Below, piece after piece: positions 33,855-41,418 of a DNA stretch of 56,034 nt (positions within the stretch are counted from its first letter, which is position 1; the number at the start of each line of letters is the position of its first letter). A program made the translations under genes and the position numbers. Source of the DNA: an uncultured Bacteroidales bacterium (GTDB lineage Bacteria > Bacteroidota > Bacteroidia > Bacteroidales > UBA932); assembly GCA_900320545.1 (NCBI GenBank), contig ONSU01000010.1, positions 1 to 56,034 of the forward strand. The letters run 5' to 3'. The notes under the pieces are model-generated. The model searched no databases. It saw only the letters and a program-made list of their open reading frames with translations, and was not told where the DNA came from.

Positions 33855-33949
33855 ATAGGAGATTGAGAGGATGATGGGTAAAGGGGTAGCACTCCTGTTG
33901 TCATAACTTAAGATTTCCGGAAACCATCCTGCTACCAGGATGGTTTTTC
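33855..33949 (+). ncRNA. Predicted small RNA or leader peptide transcript
   Basis: About 95 bases between a good promoter and a rho-independent terminator, with no normal gene. It contains an 11-codon frame with an upstream AGGAG-like stretch (33871-33906, MMGKGVALLLS). The product could be a small RNA or a tiny hydrophobic peptide. Its 3' end is antisense to the last codons of the 33932-34468 gene. Confidence 0.5.
33921..33948 (+). terminator. Terminator of the small RNA
   Basis: AAACCATCCTG-CTAC-CAGGATGGTTT stem of 11 pairs followed by TTTTT. Confidence 0.85.
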
Positions 33950-34468
33950 TATTTCAACCACATCCTGCTCCACTATGCAAAGTAGTCGTATGCCCTCGTA
34001 ATCCTCCCGTGAAGAAGTTGAAATGTCCTCCAAACCTTGAGTCACCCGCCGGAGAGAATATAATTCTCTTTGAGGAAAATAGAGAATGATCATCTGGGCT
34101 CCCTGCTTTTTCGCTTTAATGATTTTAGTCATAACTGCCCATCTCCCATCACTTTCCACGGTTTTAATTTCGACTCTGCTCCCATCCAGATAGCCATCAA
34201 AGTTTTTACAAACAACAGCGCCGGAAGACAATTCTGACTCCAAAACAATATAATGCCCTCTTCTCCTTAAAATTGCCACGGAGTTTAACTCATATTCACC
34301 TCTTTTGTATCCAAAAGGGCCAATACTCTTATCAAACTGATGATCTAAGTGTACAGCACTGACACCTCCCGACTTTTCATCGAAAGTTACATCCGTGTAA
34401 TTCGGGTCTTGGAGAAGGCGGAGATATTCCTGAAAATTCTCTTCCCGCTGCTGATCACTGATAATCAT
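33932..34468 (-). CDS. CdiA-CT-like nuclease domain protein
   Basis: 178 residues, cytoplasmic, no signal. The GGVSAVHLDHQFD motif and the following GHYIVLESE, NFDGYLDGSRVEIKTVE and GAQMIILYFP segments resemble the tRNA-nuclease-type CdiA C-terminal domain (PF18451) seen in Bacteroidales mobile-element proteins. The D-x-R-V-E-I-K run fits a PD-(D/E)xK-type active site. That family assignment is from pattern memory. Toxin action on tRNA is an inference. It overlaps the upstream 34455-34919 gene by 14 bases, so the two are coupled. GC is low, as in the rest of the island. Confidence 0.65.
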   Translation of the reverse strand: MIISDQQREENFQEYLRLLQDPNYTDVTFDEKSGGVSAVHLDHQFDKSIGPFGYKRGEYELNSVAILRRRGHYIVLESELSSGAVVCKNFDGYLDGSRVEIKTVESDGRWAVMTKIIKAKKQGAQMIILYFPQRELYSLRRVTQGLEDISTSSREDYEGIRLLCIVEQDVVEIEKPSW

Positions 34469-34919
34469 TGCCCGCCACCCTTTGCGGACGGAAAGGCCGA
34501 ATCAATTTGATTTGACAGCGGTCAGTCCGGAACCATTGGCAAAAGAAGCCAATGGCATCACGCAGTGTCCATCCAGATGCATAGAGCAACTCTCCTGTGG
34601 CATCTTCCTGCCATAGGACGGTATATGCAGTATGCATCTCGTGAGTTTCCGGGTCCGAAGCTGGAACTGTCTGAACCCTCAGCCTTACACAATCCATAAC
34701 GTCACTTTTTACAGTTCCATTTGATCGTGGATGGAGAACCAGTCCTACGAAGTTACGATAAAAAAGCGGGACTACAAATTTTTCTTTGAAAGGAACATAT
34801 TTTTCTCTATACAAGGTCACAATTTTTGACCTCAAGTCGGGATGGGATGCGCAACCATCAGCCGACTCGCAAACAGATTGGCAAGCCAGACATAAGTTTT
34901 TGCGATTCCAGATTGTCAC
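34455..34919 (-). CDS. Unknown protein encoded with the CdiA-CT-like nuclease
   Basis: 154 residues, not recognised. The only usable start at this end is a GTG at 34919; an in-frame stop lies just upstream, and no ATG occurs until more than 70 codons in. The N-terminus holds four close cysteines (CLACQSVCESADGC) that could bind a metal. The rest is a mixed alpha/beta sequence (VVPLFYRNFVGLVLH, LYASGWTLRDAIGFFCQWF). Its overlap with the nuclease gene suggests a partner, possibly an immunity or delivery factor, but nothing in the sequence proves that. Confidence 0.55.
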   Translation of the reverse strand: MTIWNRKNLCLACQSVCESADGCASHPDLRSKIVTLYREKYVPFKEKFVVPLFYRNFVGLVLHPRSNGTVKSDVMDCVRLRVQTVPASDPETHEMHTAYTVLWQEDATGELLYASGWTLRDAIGFFCQWFRTDRCQIKLIRPFRPQRVAGNDYQ

Positions 34920-34942
34920 TTACTTTTGAACTTTTTACGGGG

Positions 34943-34970
34943 GATTCCAGGGACAAGCCCTGGAATGACG
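34943..34970 (+). repeat. Intergenic palindromic repeat copy
   Basis: GATTCCAGGGACAAGCCC then TGGAATGACG: ATTCCAGG/CCTGGAAT arms with a partial extra copy (GTCTGGAATGACG) to 34991. It marks the edge of the defence island. Confidence 0.8.
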
Positions 34971-35012
34971 CGAAGGGTGTCTGGAATGACGGGAACGGGA
35001 AGTCCGCCCCCC

Positions 35013-36020
35013 TCAGTCCTTGCGGAAACTATCCGTGACGTAGGAGACGAGGCCGGCGACAAGCTGGACGAGGGCCTCGGATTCGTGGGCGAGGATGGCG
35101 ACGGTGATGCCGACGCTGGCCGGAATGCCGTAGACGCTGGAAAGGGTGGCGAGGAGGAAGGCGTGGTAGGCGCCGAAGCCGCCGGGGACGGGGATCAGGG
35201 TGCTGACGGTGCCGACGAGCATCAGGAAGATGGCGTCCGTCGCGCCGAAGGAAGCGAAGGCGGGGACATCCTTGAGAGCGAGGAGGACGGTATACATCAT
35301 CACCCAGTAGCAGAACCAGATCAGCAGCGTGTAGAATACGAACAGCCAGGTCCGCTTCATCCGGAAGCAGGAGGTGAAGCCGACGCCCATTCCGGCGATG
35401 AATTTCCAGATCCGGCCGAAGAAGCCGCCTTTTTTGCGAAGGGCCCAGACGAGGACGCAGAAGAGCACGCCCGCGGCGAGCAGGATGGCAGCCGCCAGGA
35501 GCAGGCCTTTCTTAGCGGCCAGTCCGGAGCGGATGCTGTTGTAAAGATAATCTCCGTAACTGGTGCGGAGCAGAATCAGGAGGATCACAATGATGACGGC
35601 CCCGCTGAATACATCCCAGCTGCGGTCCATCACCATCGTGCCGACGACCTTGTCGTAAGTGGCAAGCCGCTCTCCGTTGGTCTTTTTGGACGAATGCTTG
35701 GTGACGTACAGGCATTTGATGAGTTCACCCGCGCGGGGAAGCACCAGATTGAAGAGGTAGCCGATGTTGATGGCGTCGTATGCGGTCCGGAAAGAGGTCT
35801 TGTCGTCAATGGGGAGCAGCTGCATCCGCCAGCGGGCGCCCCGGAGGATAAAGGTGAAATAGCCGGCGGCCATCGAAAGGATGATCCACTCCCATCGGCA
35901 GGAACGGATGCTGTTCCAGAATTCCTTCCAGTCGATGCCCCTGAACGAGAAGTACAGGAGAACGCCCATGAGCAGGAAGGAAAGGGCGTACTTGAGAATA
36001 TTTTTGGCCGCTTCTTTCAT
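35013..36020 (-). CDS. Flippase-like membrane protein (UPF0104 / LPG synthase TM region)
   Basis: Inner-membrane protein of 335 residues with about eight hydrophobic helices. The family signature GYLFNLVLPRAGELIKCLYV is present (residues about 85-105), as are VMDRSWDVFSGAVIIVILL and FGAYHAFLLATLSSVYG near the C-terminus. Members of this AglD/MprF-like group are thought to move lipid-linked substrates; no synthase domain is attached, so only the flippase-like part is present. A TATCTTTG box lies seven bases before the ATG, predicting a leaderless transcript. It is divergent from the PfkB kinase gene. Confidence 0.9.
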   Translation of the reverse strand: MKEAAKNILKYALSFLLMGVLLYFSFRGIDWKEFWNSIRSCRWEWIILSMAAGYFTFILRGARWRMQLLPIDDKTSFRTAYDAINIGYLFNLVLPRAGELIKCLYVTKHSSKKTNGERLATYDKVVGTMVMDRSWDVFSGAVIIVILLILLRTSYGDYLYNSIRSGLAAKKGLLLAAAILLAAGVLFCVLVWALRKKGGFFGRIWKFIAGMGVGFTSCFRMKRTWLFVFYTLLIWFCYWVMMYTVLLALKDVPAFASFGATDAIFLMLVGTVSTLIPVPGGFGAYHAFLLATLSSVYGIPASVGITVAILAHESEALVQLVAGLVSYVTDSFRKD

Positions 36021-36027
36021 TGCGGTG

Positions 36028-36035
36028 CAAAGATA
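36028..36035 (-). promoter_or_regulatory. -7 box of the flippase-like gene
   Basis: TATCTTTG on the minus strand, seven bases before the ATG at 36020. Confidence 0.6.
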
Positions 36036-36044
36036 CGAAGAAAA

Positions 36045-36075
36045 TTGTCAAAAAGATTTTTTCTTTGTAAATTTG
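36045..36075 (+). promoter_or_regulatory. Promoter of the PfkB kinase gene
   Basis: TTG (36045-36047), 20-base spacer, TAAATTTG (36068-36075); the start codon is 25 bases further on. Confidence 0.65.
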
Positions 36076-36099
36076 TAGTCTTATAAGAAAAAACTGCGT

Positions 36100-37095
36100 A
36101 TGAAATCCATCCTCGGCATCGGGAACGCCCTGACTGACATCCTGGCCGTCCTTCCGGACGACGAATTCCTCTCGAAATACCATCTCCCCAAAGGCAGTAT
36201 GCAGCACGTGGACATGGCCACCGGCGACAAAATCTGGTCGTCGCTCAAGGAAATCGGCGTCAACTATGTGCCCGGCGGCAGCGCGGCCAACACCATCACC
36301 TGCACCTCCATCTTCGGGATGCCCTCCGGCTACATCGGCAAGATCGGCAACGACGAACTCGGCCACCTCTTCAAGAGTACGATGGAGCAGTACGGCGTAA
36401 AGGCCAACCTCCTCTACGGCACCAAATCCTCGGGCCGCTGCATGGTATTCATCACCGGCGCCAACGCCGAGCGCACCTTCGCCAGCTATATGGGCTCCGC
36501 CCTCGAGATGGGCCCCGCCGACCTCAAGCCCGAATACTTCCGGGGCTGGGACTATTTCCACATCGAAGGATACCTCGTCCAGAACCAGGACCTCATCCTC
36601 AAGGCCGTCCAGATGGCCAGAGAGGCCGGCTGCATCATTTCCATCGACATGGCCTCCTACAATGTCGTCGAGTCGAACGAGGCCTTCCTCCACAACCTCG
36701 TGGACGATTACGTCGACATCGTCTTCGCCAACGAGACCGAGGCCCGGTCCTTCACCAAACTGGAGCCGAAAGAGGCCGTCGCTGAACTTTCCAAGCGCTG
36801 CCAGATCGCCATCGTCAAGGTCGGCAAGGACGGCTCGATGGTCCAGCAGGGCGACGAATACCATTACATCCCCGCCTGGCCCGCCGCCACGATCGACGCC
36901 ACGGGCGCCGGCGACACCTACGCCGCGGGCTTCCTCTACGCCCATTCCCTCGGTATGCCGCTGAAGGTATGCGGAGAGGTCGGCTCGATCATCGCCGCCA
37001 AGGTCGTCGAGGTCATCGGCACCAAGATCGACGTCCCGAGATGGAAAGCCGCCAAACAGGAAATCCGCGAACTCATCGCCGCCAATAAGAAATGA
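36100..37095 (+). CDS. PfkB-family carbohydrate/adenosine kinase
   Basis: Cytoplasmic kinase of 331 residues in the ribokinase superfamily. Visible motifs are GGSAANTITCTSIFG (first PfkB signature region), SGRCMVFITGANAERTF (lid), FANETEARSF, and the catalytic DATGAGDTYAAGFLYA with its Asp base. The pattern fits the adenosine-kinase-like branch common in Bacteroidales, but the substrate cannot be fixed from sequence. Its stop overlaps the next start (ATGA), so it is coupled to the DUF6913-like gene. Confidence 0.9.
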   Translation: MKSILGIGNALTDILAVLPDDEFLSKYHLPKGSMQHVDMATGDKIWSSLKEIGVNYVPGGSAANTITCTSIFGMPSGYIGKIGNDELGHLFKSTMEQYGVKANLLYGTKSSGRCMVFITGANAERTFASYMGSALEMGPADLKPEYFRGWDYFHIEGYLVQNQDLILKAVQMAREAGCIISIDMASYNVVESNEAFLHNLVDDYVDIVFANETEARSFTKLEPKEAVAELSKRCQIAIVKVGKDGSMVQQGDEYHYIPAWPAATIDATGAGDTYAAGFLYAHSLGMPLKVCGEVGSIIAAKVVEVIGTKIDVPRWKAAKQEIRELIAANKK

Positions 37096-37631
37096 CAATG
37101 CTCGACCCCGTCAAAAACCTGATGAGGCGGCACTACCTCAAGAAAAACGCCAGCGACGTTCCCACCGGCATCACCCCGTTGCGGGACATCCATTCGGCCG
37201 TCGCCTTCATCGACGTGGAGGACACCTCCTTCCACGATTGCAAGAACCGGATCCTCCAGTTCTACCGCGACCATAAGATGAAGGGCGAAATCTTCTTCTT
37301 CGACTTCCGCAAACTCGGCGAGGGAGAGCGCCTCATCACCAGCATCACCACGACCGTCCTCAAGAAGGACCTCAACTGGTTCGACAAGCCGGACAAGGAG
37401 AAGGTCTCAATCATGCTCTCCGGAGAGCCCGACCTCTTTATCTCGATGATTCCCGGGGACGATTTTCCGCTGGAATTCATGGCCAAATGCTGCCGCGCCC
37501 GCTTCAAGATCGGCCGGAAGCAGCTGCCGGGAGATACCTTCGACATGATTTTCACCGACAATCCCGACAAGCCCTCCTCCCAGGACGAGGTCTTCAAGAA
37601 AATGATCCAGATCCTGGAAAAGATCCAATAA
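37092..37631 (+). CDS. DUF6913-like protein
   Basis: 179 residues, cytoplasmic, function unknown. The layout (PVKNLMRRHYLKKN at the N-terminus, NRILQFYRDHKMKGEIFFFD, then KDLNWFDKP and DLFISMIPGDDFPLEFMAKC) resembles the DUF6913 family often found after a PfkB kinase in Bacteroidales. The start ATG overlaps the kinase stop; a second ATG two codons on is possible. A terminator follows at once. Confidence 0.75.
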   Translation: MTMLDPVKNLMRRHYLKKNASDVPTGITPLRDIHSAVAFIDVEDTSFHDCKNRILQFYRDHKMKGEIFFFDFRKLGEGERLITSITTTVLKKDLNWFDKPDKEKVSIMLSGEPDLFISMIPGDDFPLEFMAKCCRARFKIGRKQLPGDTFDMIFTDNPDKPSSQDEVFKKMIQILEKIQ

Positions 37632-37659
37632 CTGCAAGCGAACGACTTGCAGTTTTTTT
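37631..37659 (+). terminator. Terminator after the DUF6913-like gene
   Basis: ACTGCAAG-CGAACGA-CTTGCAGT stem followed by seven T residues. Also touches the end of the convergent exporter gene. Confidence 0.88.
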
Positions 37660-38134
37660 ATTTCAAAAAGGAAATGGCGCCGAATACGCCGAGCGACGCT
37701 GCAAGCATGATGACGCCTGCGAGCACGACACCGAGCGTCACATAGAGGACGCTCTTCTTGAAATCCATGTTCAGCAGGCTCGCCGCCAGGGTACCCGACC
37801 ATGCGCCCGTTCCGGGCAGCGGAATCCCGACGAACAGCAGCAGGGCCACATAGAGCCCACGGCCGGCCTTCGATTCCAATTTGGCCCCGGCCTTCTCCCC
37901 TTTCTCCAGGCACCATCTGAAGAAGCCGCCGACATACCTGAGGTCCTTGCCCCACTCCAGGATCTTGCGCCCGAACAGGAAGATGAACGGGACGGGCAGC
38001 ATATTGCCGATGACCGCAACGATATACGAAGGAACAAGCGGAAGGTCGAAACCCACGGCATAGGGAATGGCACCGCGGAGCTCCACGAGCGGGACCATCG
38101 AAATGAGGAATACGATAAGGTACTTCTTGAACAT
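37658..38134 (-). CDS. Small multidrug-export family membrane protein
   Basis: Inner-membrane protein of 158 residues that looks like the Sm_multidrug_ex (PF06695) family: FLISMVPLVELRGAIPYAVG near the start, IGNMLPVPFIFLFGRKILEW, and GIPLPGTGAWSGTLAASLL in the second half, with about four hydrophobic helices. The family's drug-export role is weakly supported. Its ATG shares a base with the truB stop, so it ends the HprK-like / rpiB / truB operon. Confidence 0.88.
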   Translation of the reverse strand: MFKKYLIVFLISMVPLVELRGAIPYAVGFDLPLVPSYIVAVIGNMLPVPFIFLFGRKILEWGKDLRYVGGFFRWCLEKGEKAGAKLESKAGRGLYVALLLFVGIPLPGTGAWSGTLAASLLNMDFKKSVLYVTLGVVLAGVIMLAASLGVFGAISFLK

Positions 38135-38958
38135 TACCAGGAGAAGAGTTTGAGGGTTTCTTCCAGGGAGAGGGCGTCTTCTACGCGATAATCTCCGCTG
38201 CGGGTGCGGCAGAGGGCGTCGAGGTGGGCGCCGGTACCGAGGGCTTCGCCGAGGTCGCGGGCGAAAGCCCGGATGTAGGTGCCTTTGCTGCAGGAAATGC
38301 GGACATTCGCGTGCGGAAGATGCAACTGCGAGGTGTCGGTGACGTGGATACGGGAAGAGGCGACGGTCTCGGGGCCTTTGTCCCGGGGCGGGATGCCATC
38401 GGGGCTGAAGGATTCCAGCGTGGCGGAATGAACGGTGATGCGGCTGCGGTGCAGGATTTCCAGGGCGGCCGCGTCGAAGTCGGCCTCGTCGCGGTGCCGG
38501 TACAGTTTGCGGGCCATTTCGTAGGCGCGGACACCGTCGACGCTCTTGGCGGAGAAGAGCGGGGCGATCTGCTCATACGTGCCGGTGAGAGTTGCGAGCG
38601 CCTCCCGGATGGCGTCCGGCGTGACGCCGTCGGTCGGATAAGTCCGGTCGATCTCCTTCTCCAGGTCGTAGGAAGGGGTGGTGGCGCCGAAGGAAATGCC
38701 GGCAAGGTACTCCTTGTCGTGGTCCTGCAGCGTCTGCGCGCGGCGGGTGGCCGGTCCGATGCAGACCAGGAGGACGCCGGTCGCGAGGGGGTCCAGCGTA
38801 CCCGCGTGACCGACTTTCAGATTTTTCTTCGCGAAATGCCTGATGGCCGCGAACTTGACCTTCCGCACCACATCGGCGGATGTCCAGCGATAGGGCTTGT
38901 CGATGGCAAGGACAATCCCCTCCGGATAATCTTCTATGTGGTGCGATGCGAGGATCAT
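38134..38958 (-). CDS. truB: tRNA pseudouridine-55 synthase
   Basis: Makes pseudouridine 55 in the T loop of tRNAs. The 274-residue product has the catalytic motif KVGHAGTLDPLATGVLLVCIG with its Asp, DKPYRWTSADVVRKVK at the N-terminus, SFGATTPSYDLE, and the C-terminal CSKGTYIRAFARDLGEALG. Normal length for a TruB without a PUA extension. It overlaps rpiB (ATGA) upstream and the small exporter downstream. Confidence 0.96.
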   Translation of the reverse strand: MILASHHIEDYPEGIVLAIDKPYRWTSADVVRKVKFAAIRHFAKKNLKVGHAGTLDPLATGVLLVCIGPATRRAQTLQDHDKEYLAGISFGATTPSYDLEKEIDRTYPTDGVTPDAIREALATLTGTYEQIAPLFSAKSVDGVRAYEMARKLYRHRDEADFDAAALEILHRSRITVHSATLESFSPDGIPPRDKGPETVASSRIHVTDTSQLHLPHANVRISCSKGTYIRAFARDLGEALGTGAHLDALCRTRSGDYRVEDALSLEETLKLFSW

Positions 38959-39383
38959 ACGGGCATCTTGTCGATGCGGCGCTGATGCCGTCCGCCTTCG
39001 AAGGGCGTAGTCAGCCAGGTATTCACGATCCGGCGGGCCATCTGCCAGGAGATGAAGCGCGCGGGAAGGACGAGGACGTTGGCATTGTTGTGCGCCTTGA
39101 CGAGGCGGCCGATCTCGCTGGCCCAGGCCAGCCCGGCCCGGACGCCCTGGTGCTTGTTGAGAGTGATGGCCATCCCGTTGCCGGTGCCGCAGAGGGCGAT
39201 GCCGAGGTCGACCTCGCCTTTCTCGACGGCCGAAGCCAGCGCATGCGCGAAATCGGGATAATCGACGCTGACCTCCGTGTCAGTGCCGAAATTCACGACC
39301 TGATAGCCCTGGGATTCCAGGTATTTCACGAGGCGGAACTTATACGCTACGCCCGCGTGATCGTTGCAGATGCCGATAGTCAT
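38955..39383 (-). CDS. rpiB: Ribose-5-phosphate isomerase B
   Basis: Interconverts ribose 5-phosphate and ribulose 5-phosphate. The 142-residue product has CNDHAGVAYKFRLVKYLESQ at the N-terminus, VDYPDFAHALASAV, the phosphate-binding CGTGNGMAITLNKH with the catalytic Cys, and LVLPARFISWQMA. Normal length for the LacAB_rpiB family. It overlaps truB by four bases and follows the HPr-kinase-like gene by three. Confidence 0.95.
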   Translation of the reverse strand: MTIGICNDHAGVAYKFRLVKYLESQGYQVVNFGTDTEVSVDYPDFAHALASAVEKGEVDLGIALCGTGNGMAITLNKHQGVRAGLAWASEIGRLVKAHNNANVLVLPARFISWQMARRIVNTWLTTPFEGGRHQRRIDKMPV

Positions 39384-39386
39384 AAT

Positions 39387-40433
39387 CTATTGTATTCCTT
39401 CTTTGCATACTTTTACGGCCTCGGCGTCGGGACGGCAGCCGAGGTGGAAACACGGGACATTCATCGCCACGCGCTCGACCGTGGGAACGAGGGCGTCCAT
39501 GATGCGGCGGTTCCAGCGGATGGTGGAAGAAGCGGCGACAACGCTGGCGTAGGCGTCCAGGGCGTGCAGGGGACGGATCCGGTTCTCCGGGGCCTGTTCC
39601 AGACGGACCAGCGCACGGACGGGGGCGGAAACATTGCGATAGCAAAGCGTCTTGCCACTCCACGGGCTGCCATAGCCGATCAGCGTGCCGTTCCCGTCGA
39701 AACGGATGACCGGATTGTCGTCGTTCATCAAGTCGCAGCCGGGAACGTGCTCCAGCCAGAGGCGGCTGTGGGTGCTCTTGCCGGTGCCGCTGACGCCGAA
39801 GAAAAGGTTGGCCTTACCGTCCAGCCGCACCATAGAGGAATGGAGCAGAAGGGTGCCGAGCGGGGCCGTCGCGAAGGTATAGAGAATCATCAGGACGGTA
39901 TTGACCTGGAACATCGTCACCCGCGGACCCATTTTCTCCCGGGGATAGTAGGTGCCGGTACGGTAATCGTCTTCCATGACGAAGATGCCGGCGCTTACGT
40001 CCGCGGCGGGATAGAATTCATAGATGGTGTGCCCGTCCAGCACGCGTCCCTCATAGAACGGCGGCACCTCGTCGACGCGGACGACCTCCTTCCAGGTGCG
40101 TTCCTCCTCGGCCCTGACAAGCCACTCCGGGCGCTCATACTGCACGCGGAGGGTCATCAGCGGTTCGCAGGGATCGGTTTCGAAGGGGGCGTATTGCGAG
40201 AAATCCAGGCCGTAACGGTCCCCTTTTATGCTGTCTTTCCCGGTAATGTCCTTGTTGAGCGCAAGATCGTCGAGCTTGTCGGCCGGAACGGGAATCACGC
40301 CGACATCCTCTCCGCGGCGCAGTCTCTCCACGACTTCCGCCTCCTTGGGCGAGAGCGCCTTGAAGTGCCACGGCTCCGCGAGCTCCACTTCGACCACGTG
40401 TCCGCCGACTTTATAGTATCGTTTTTCTGTCAT
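39387..40433 (-). CDS. HPr kinase-like P-loop protein
   Basis: 348 residues. The Walker A motif GVSGTGKST is at about 213-221, followed by SRLWLEHVPGCDLMNDDNPV, the arrangement of the HprK C-terminal kinase domain and its Bacteroidetes relatives. The N-terminal 190 residues are a poorly conserved domain rather than the normal HprK N-domain. No HPr gene is in the window, so the target is unknown. The start is the ATG at 40433; a TTG three codons earlier overlaps the -7 box and is unlikely. The TATATTTG box lies six bases before the ATG, predicting a leaderless message. Confidence 0.82.
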   Translation of the reverse strand: MTEKRYYKVGGHVVEVELAEPWHFKALSPKEAEVVERLRRGEDVGVIPVPADKLDDLALNKDITGKDSIKGDRYGLDFSQYAPFETDPCEPLMTLRVQYERPEWLVRAEEERTWKEVVRVDEVPPFYEGRVLDGHTIYEFYPAADVSAGIFVMEDDYRTGTYYPREKMGPRVTMFQVNTVLMILYTFATAPLGTLLLHSSMVRLDGKANLFFGVSGTGKSTHSRLWLEHVPGCDLMNDDNPVIRFDGNGTLIGYGSPWSGKTLCYRNVSAPVRALVRLEQAPENRIRPLHALDAYASVVAASSTIRWNRRIMDALVPTVERVAMNVPCFHLGCRPDAEAVKVCKEGIQ

Positions 40434-40439
40434 AACTTG

Positions 40440-40447
40440 CAAATATA
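40440..40447 (-). promoter_or_regulatory. -7 box of the HPr-kinase-like operon
   Basis: TATATTTG on the minus strand six bases from the start codon; -33 element unclear. Confidence 0.55.
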
Positions 40448-40463
40448 ATAAAAAGATTCCAAT

Positions 40464-41132
40464 TCATTCCCGGACTTGCCCCGGGAATCCTTCCGGCCTG
40501 ACGACCTTCAGGCGCGGATCCGCGCGGAGGCCCTGCGGGGATGTGCCCGGGACGCCCTGGGGAACCGGTTCGCCGAGAAGGGCGAAGAGCTGCTCCCAGT
40601 AGACGGGCATTTCCCCCGCGGCATTCCTGAAATTCATCGGAGATGCCGGGAAGACCGGCTTGCCGTCCGCATCGAGGTAACTGTCGCGGACGAGTTCGCT
40701 GCAATAATATTCGCCGTTGTCGGGCAGGAAGTGGACATCGTAGGGCAGGCCGAGGTACTGCCCGGCCCGCTCCACCCCCCGGCGGGCGATTTCCGCATCG
40801 TCCAGCCGGCGCACTTCCAGCACGGGCAGCGAGCCGTCCCTGAGGGTAAAATCCGTAAGGAACGTATCGAGCGGATGCCGGTCGACACCACGGCGGATCG
40901 TCGCATCAATTACCCAGACGCTGTCATCCGCCGCCTCCAGGATGGCGACATGGATGATATTGAGGTCGCCCTCCCCCGTCGCATCGCTGATGGCGCTTCC
41001 CATCGAATCTTCATCGAGACTGTAATCCGCCGGAATTCCCACGAAGAGGAGGTCGCCGGTCCGGACTTTCTGCGGCCCCGGGGTGCAGCAGACCGCCAGA
41101 AGGGTCAGAATAAAAGGTAAAAAACGTTTCAT
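40464..41132 (-). CDS. YiiX/NlpC-P60-like cysteine hydrolase lipoprotein
   Basis: 222 residues from MKRFLPFILTLLAVCCTPGP, a lipoprotein signal (AVCC). It resembles the permuted papain-like YiiX/YebB group: TGDLLFVG, the NIIHVAILEA segment with the His, and GEYYCSELVRDSYLDADG with the catalytic Cys. Probably an amidase or peptidase acting in the periplasm; the substrate is unknown. The start excludes nine residues of a longer frame. The last eight residues (FPGQVRE region) are coded by a palindromic repeat at 40465-40490 that also supplies the stop codon. A TAATTTTG box lies at 41157-41164. Confidence 0.82.
   Translation of the reverse strand: MKRFLPFILTLLAVCCTPGPQKVRTGDLLFVGIPADYSLDEDSMGSAISDATGEGDLNIIHVAILEAADDSVWVIDATIRRGVDRHPLDTFLTDFTLRDGSLPVLEVRRLDDAEIARRGVERAGQYLGLPYDVHFLPDNGEYYCSELVRDSYLDADGKPVFPASPMNFRNAAGEMPVYWEQLFALLGEPVPQGVPGTSPQGLRADPRLKVVRPEGFPGQVRE
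40465..40490 (-). repeat. Palindromic repeat forming the 3' end of a gene
   Basis: GGATTCCCGG-GGCAAGT then CCGGGAATGA on the minus strand. It codes for the C-terminal GFPGQVRE and most of the stop region of the YiiX-like gene. Confidence 0.85.
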
Positions 41133-41193
41133 CGTGCCTTTAGTCAGAAATTCAGACAAAATTAACGCTTTTTATCCAGCACTGCAATCACGT

Positions 41194-41333
41194 CGTGAGC
41201 AATTTGCTAGCAGCAGCGCTCACCGAAGCATACGATTTTGCCTTTCCGTGAGCAATTTGCTAGCAGCAGCGCTCACCGAAACTTACAATTTTGCACATCC
41301 GTAAACAATTGCCGGAAGCAGCGCTCACCGGGG
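41194..41333 (+). repeat. 53-bp intergenic tandem repeat, three units
   Basis: Units beginning CGTGAGCAATTTGCTAGCAG start at 41194 and 41247, with a diverged third at 41300 (CGTAAACAATTGCCGGAAGC). Spacing is exactly 53 bases. It fills the space between the YiiX-like gene and the MMPL promoter. Confidence 0.9.
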
Positions 41334-41361
41334 ATGCAGATTGAAATATTTGTAACAAAGA

Positions 41362-41391
41362 TTGCTTTTTAATTATAAATGGTTAACTTTG
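41362..41391 (+). promoter_or_regulatory. Promoter of the MMPL/RND gene
   Basis: TTG (41362-41364), 19-base spacer, TAACTTTG (41384-41391). Confidence 0.7.
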
Positions 41392-41418
41392 TGGGCTTTT
41401 TTTGTAACAGATATTACC

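Noticed and set aside
28541-34919. BREX or type I restriction system
   Set aside because: No brxA/B/C/L/Z, hsdR, hsdM or hsdS genes are present; nuclease, methylase and specificity are in one chain, fitting type IIG better. An orphan PglX-like protein remains a weaker alternative.
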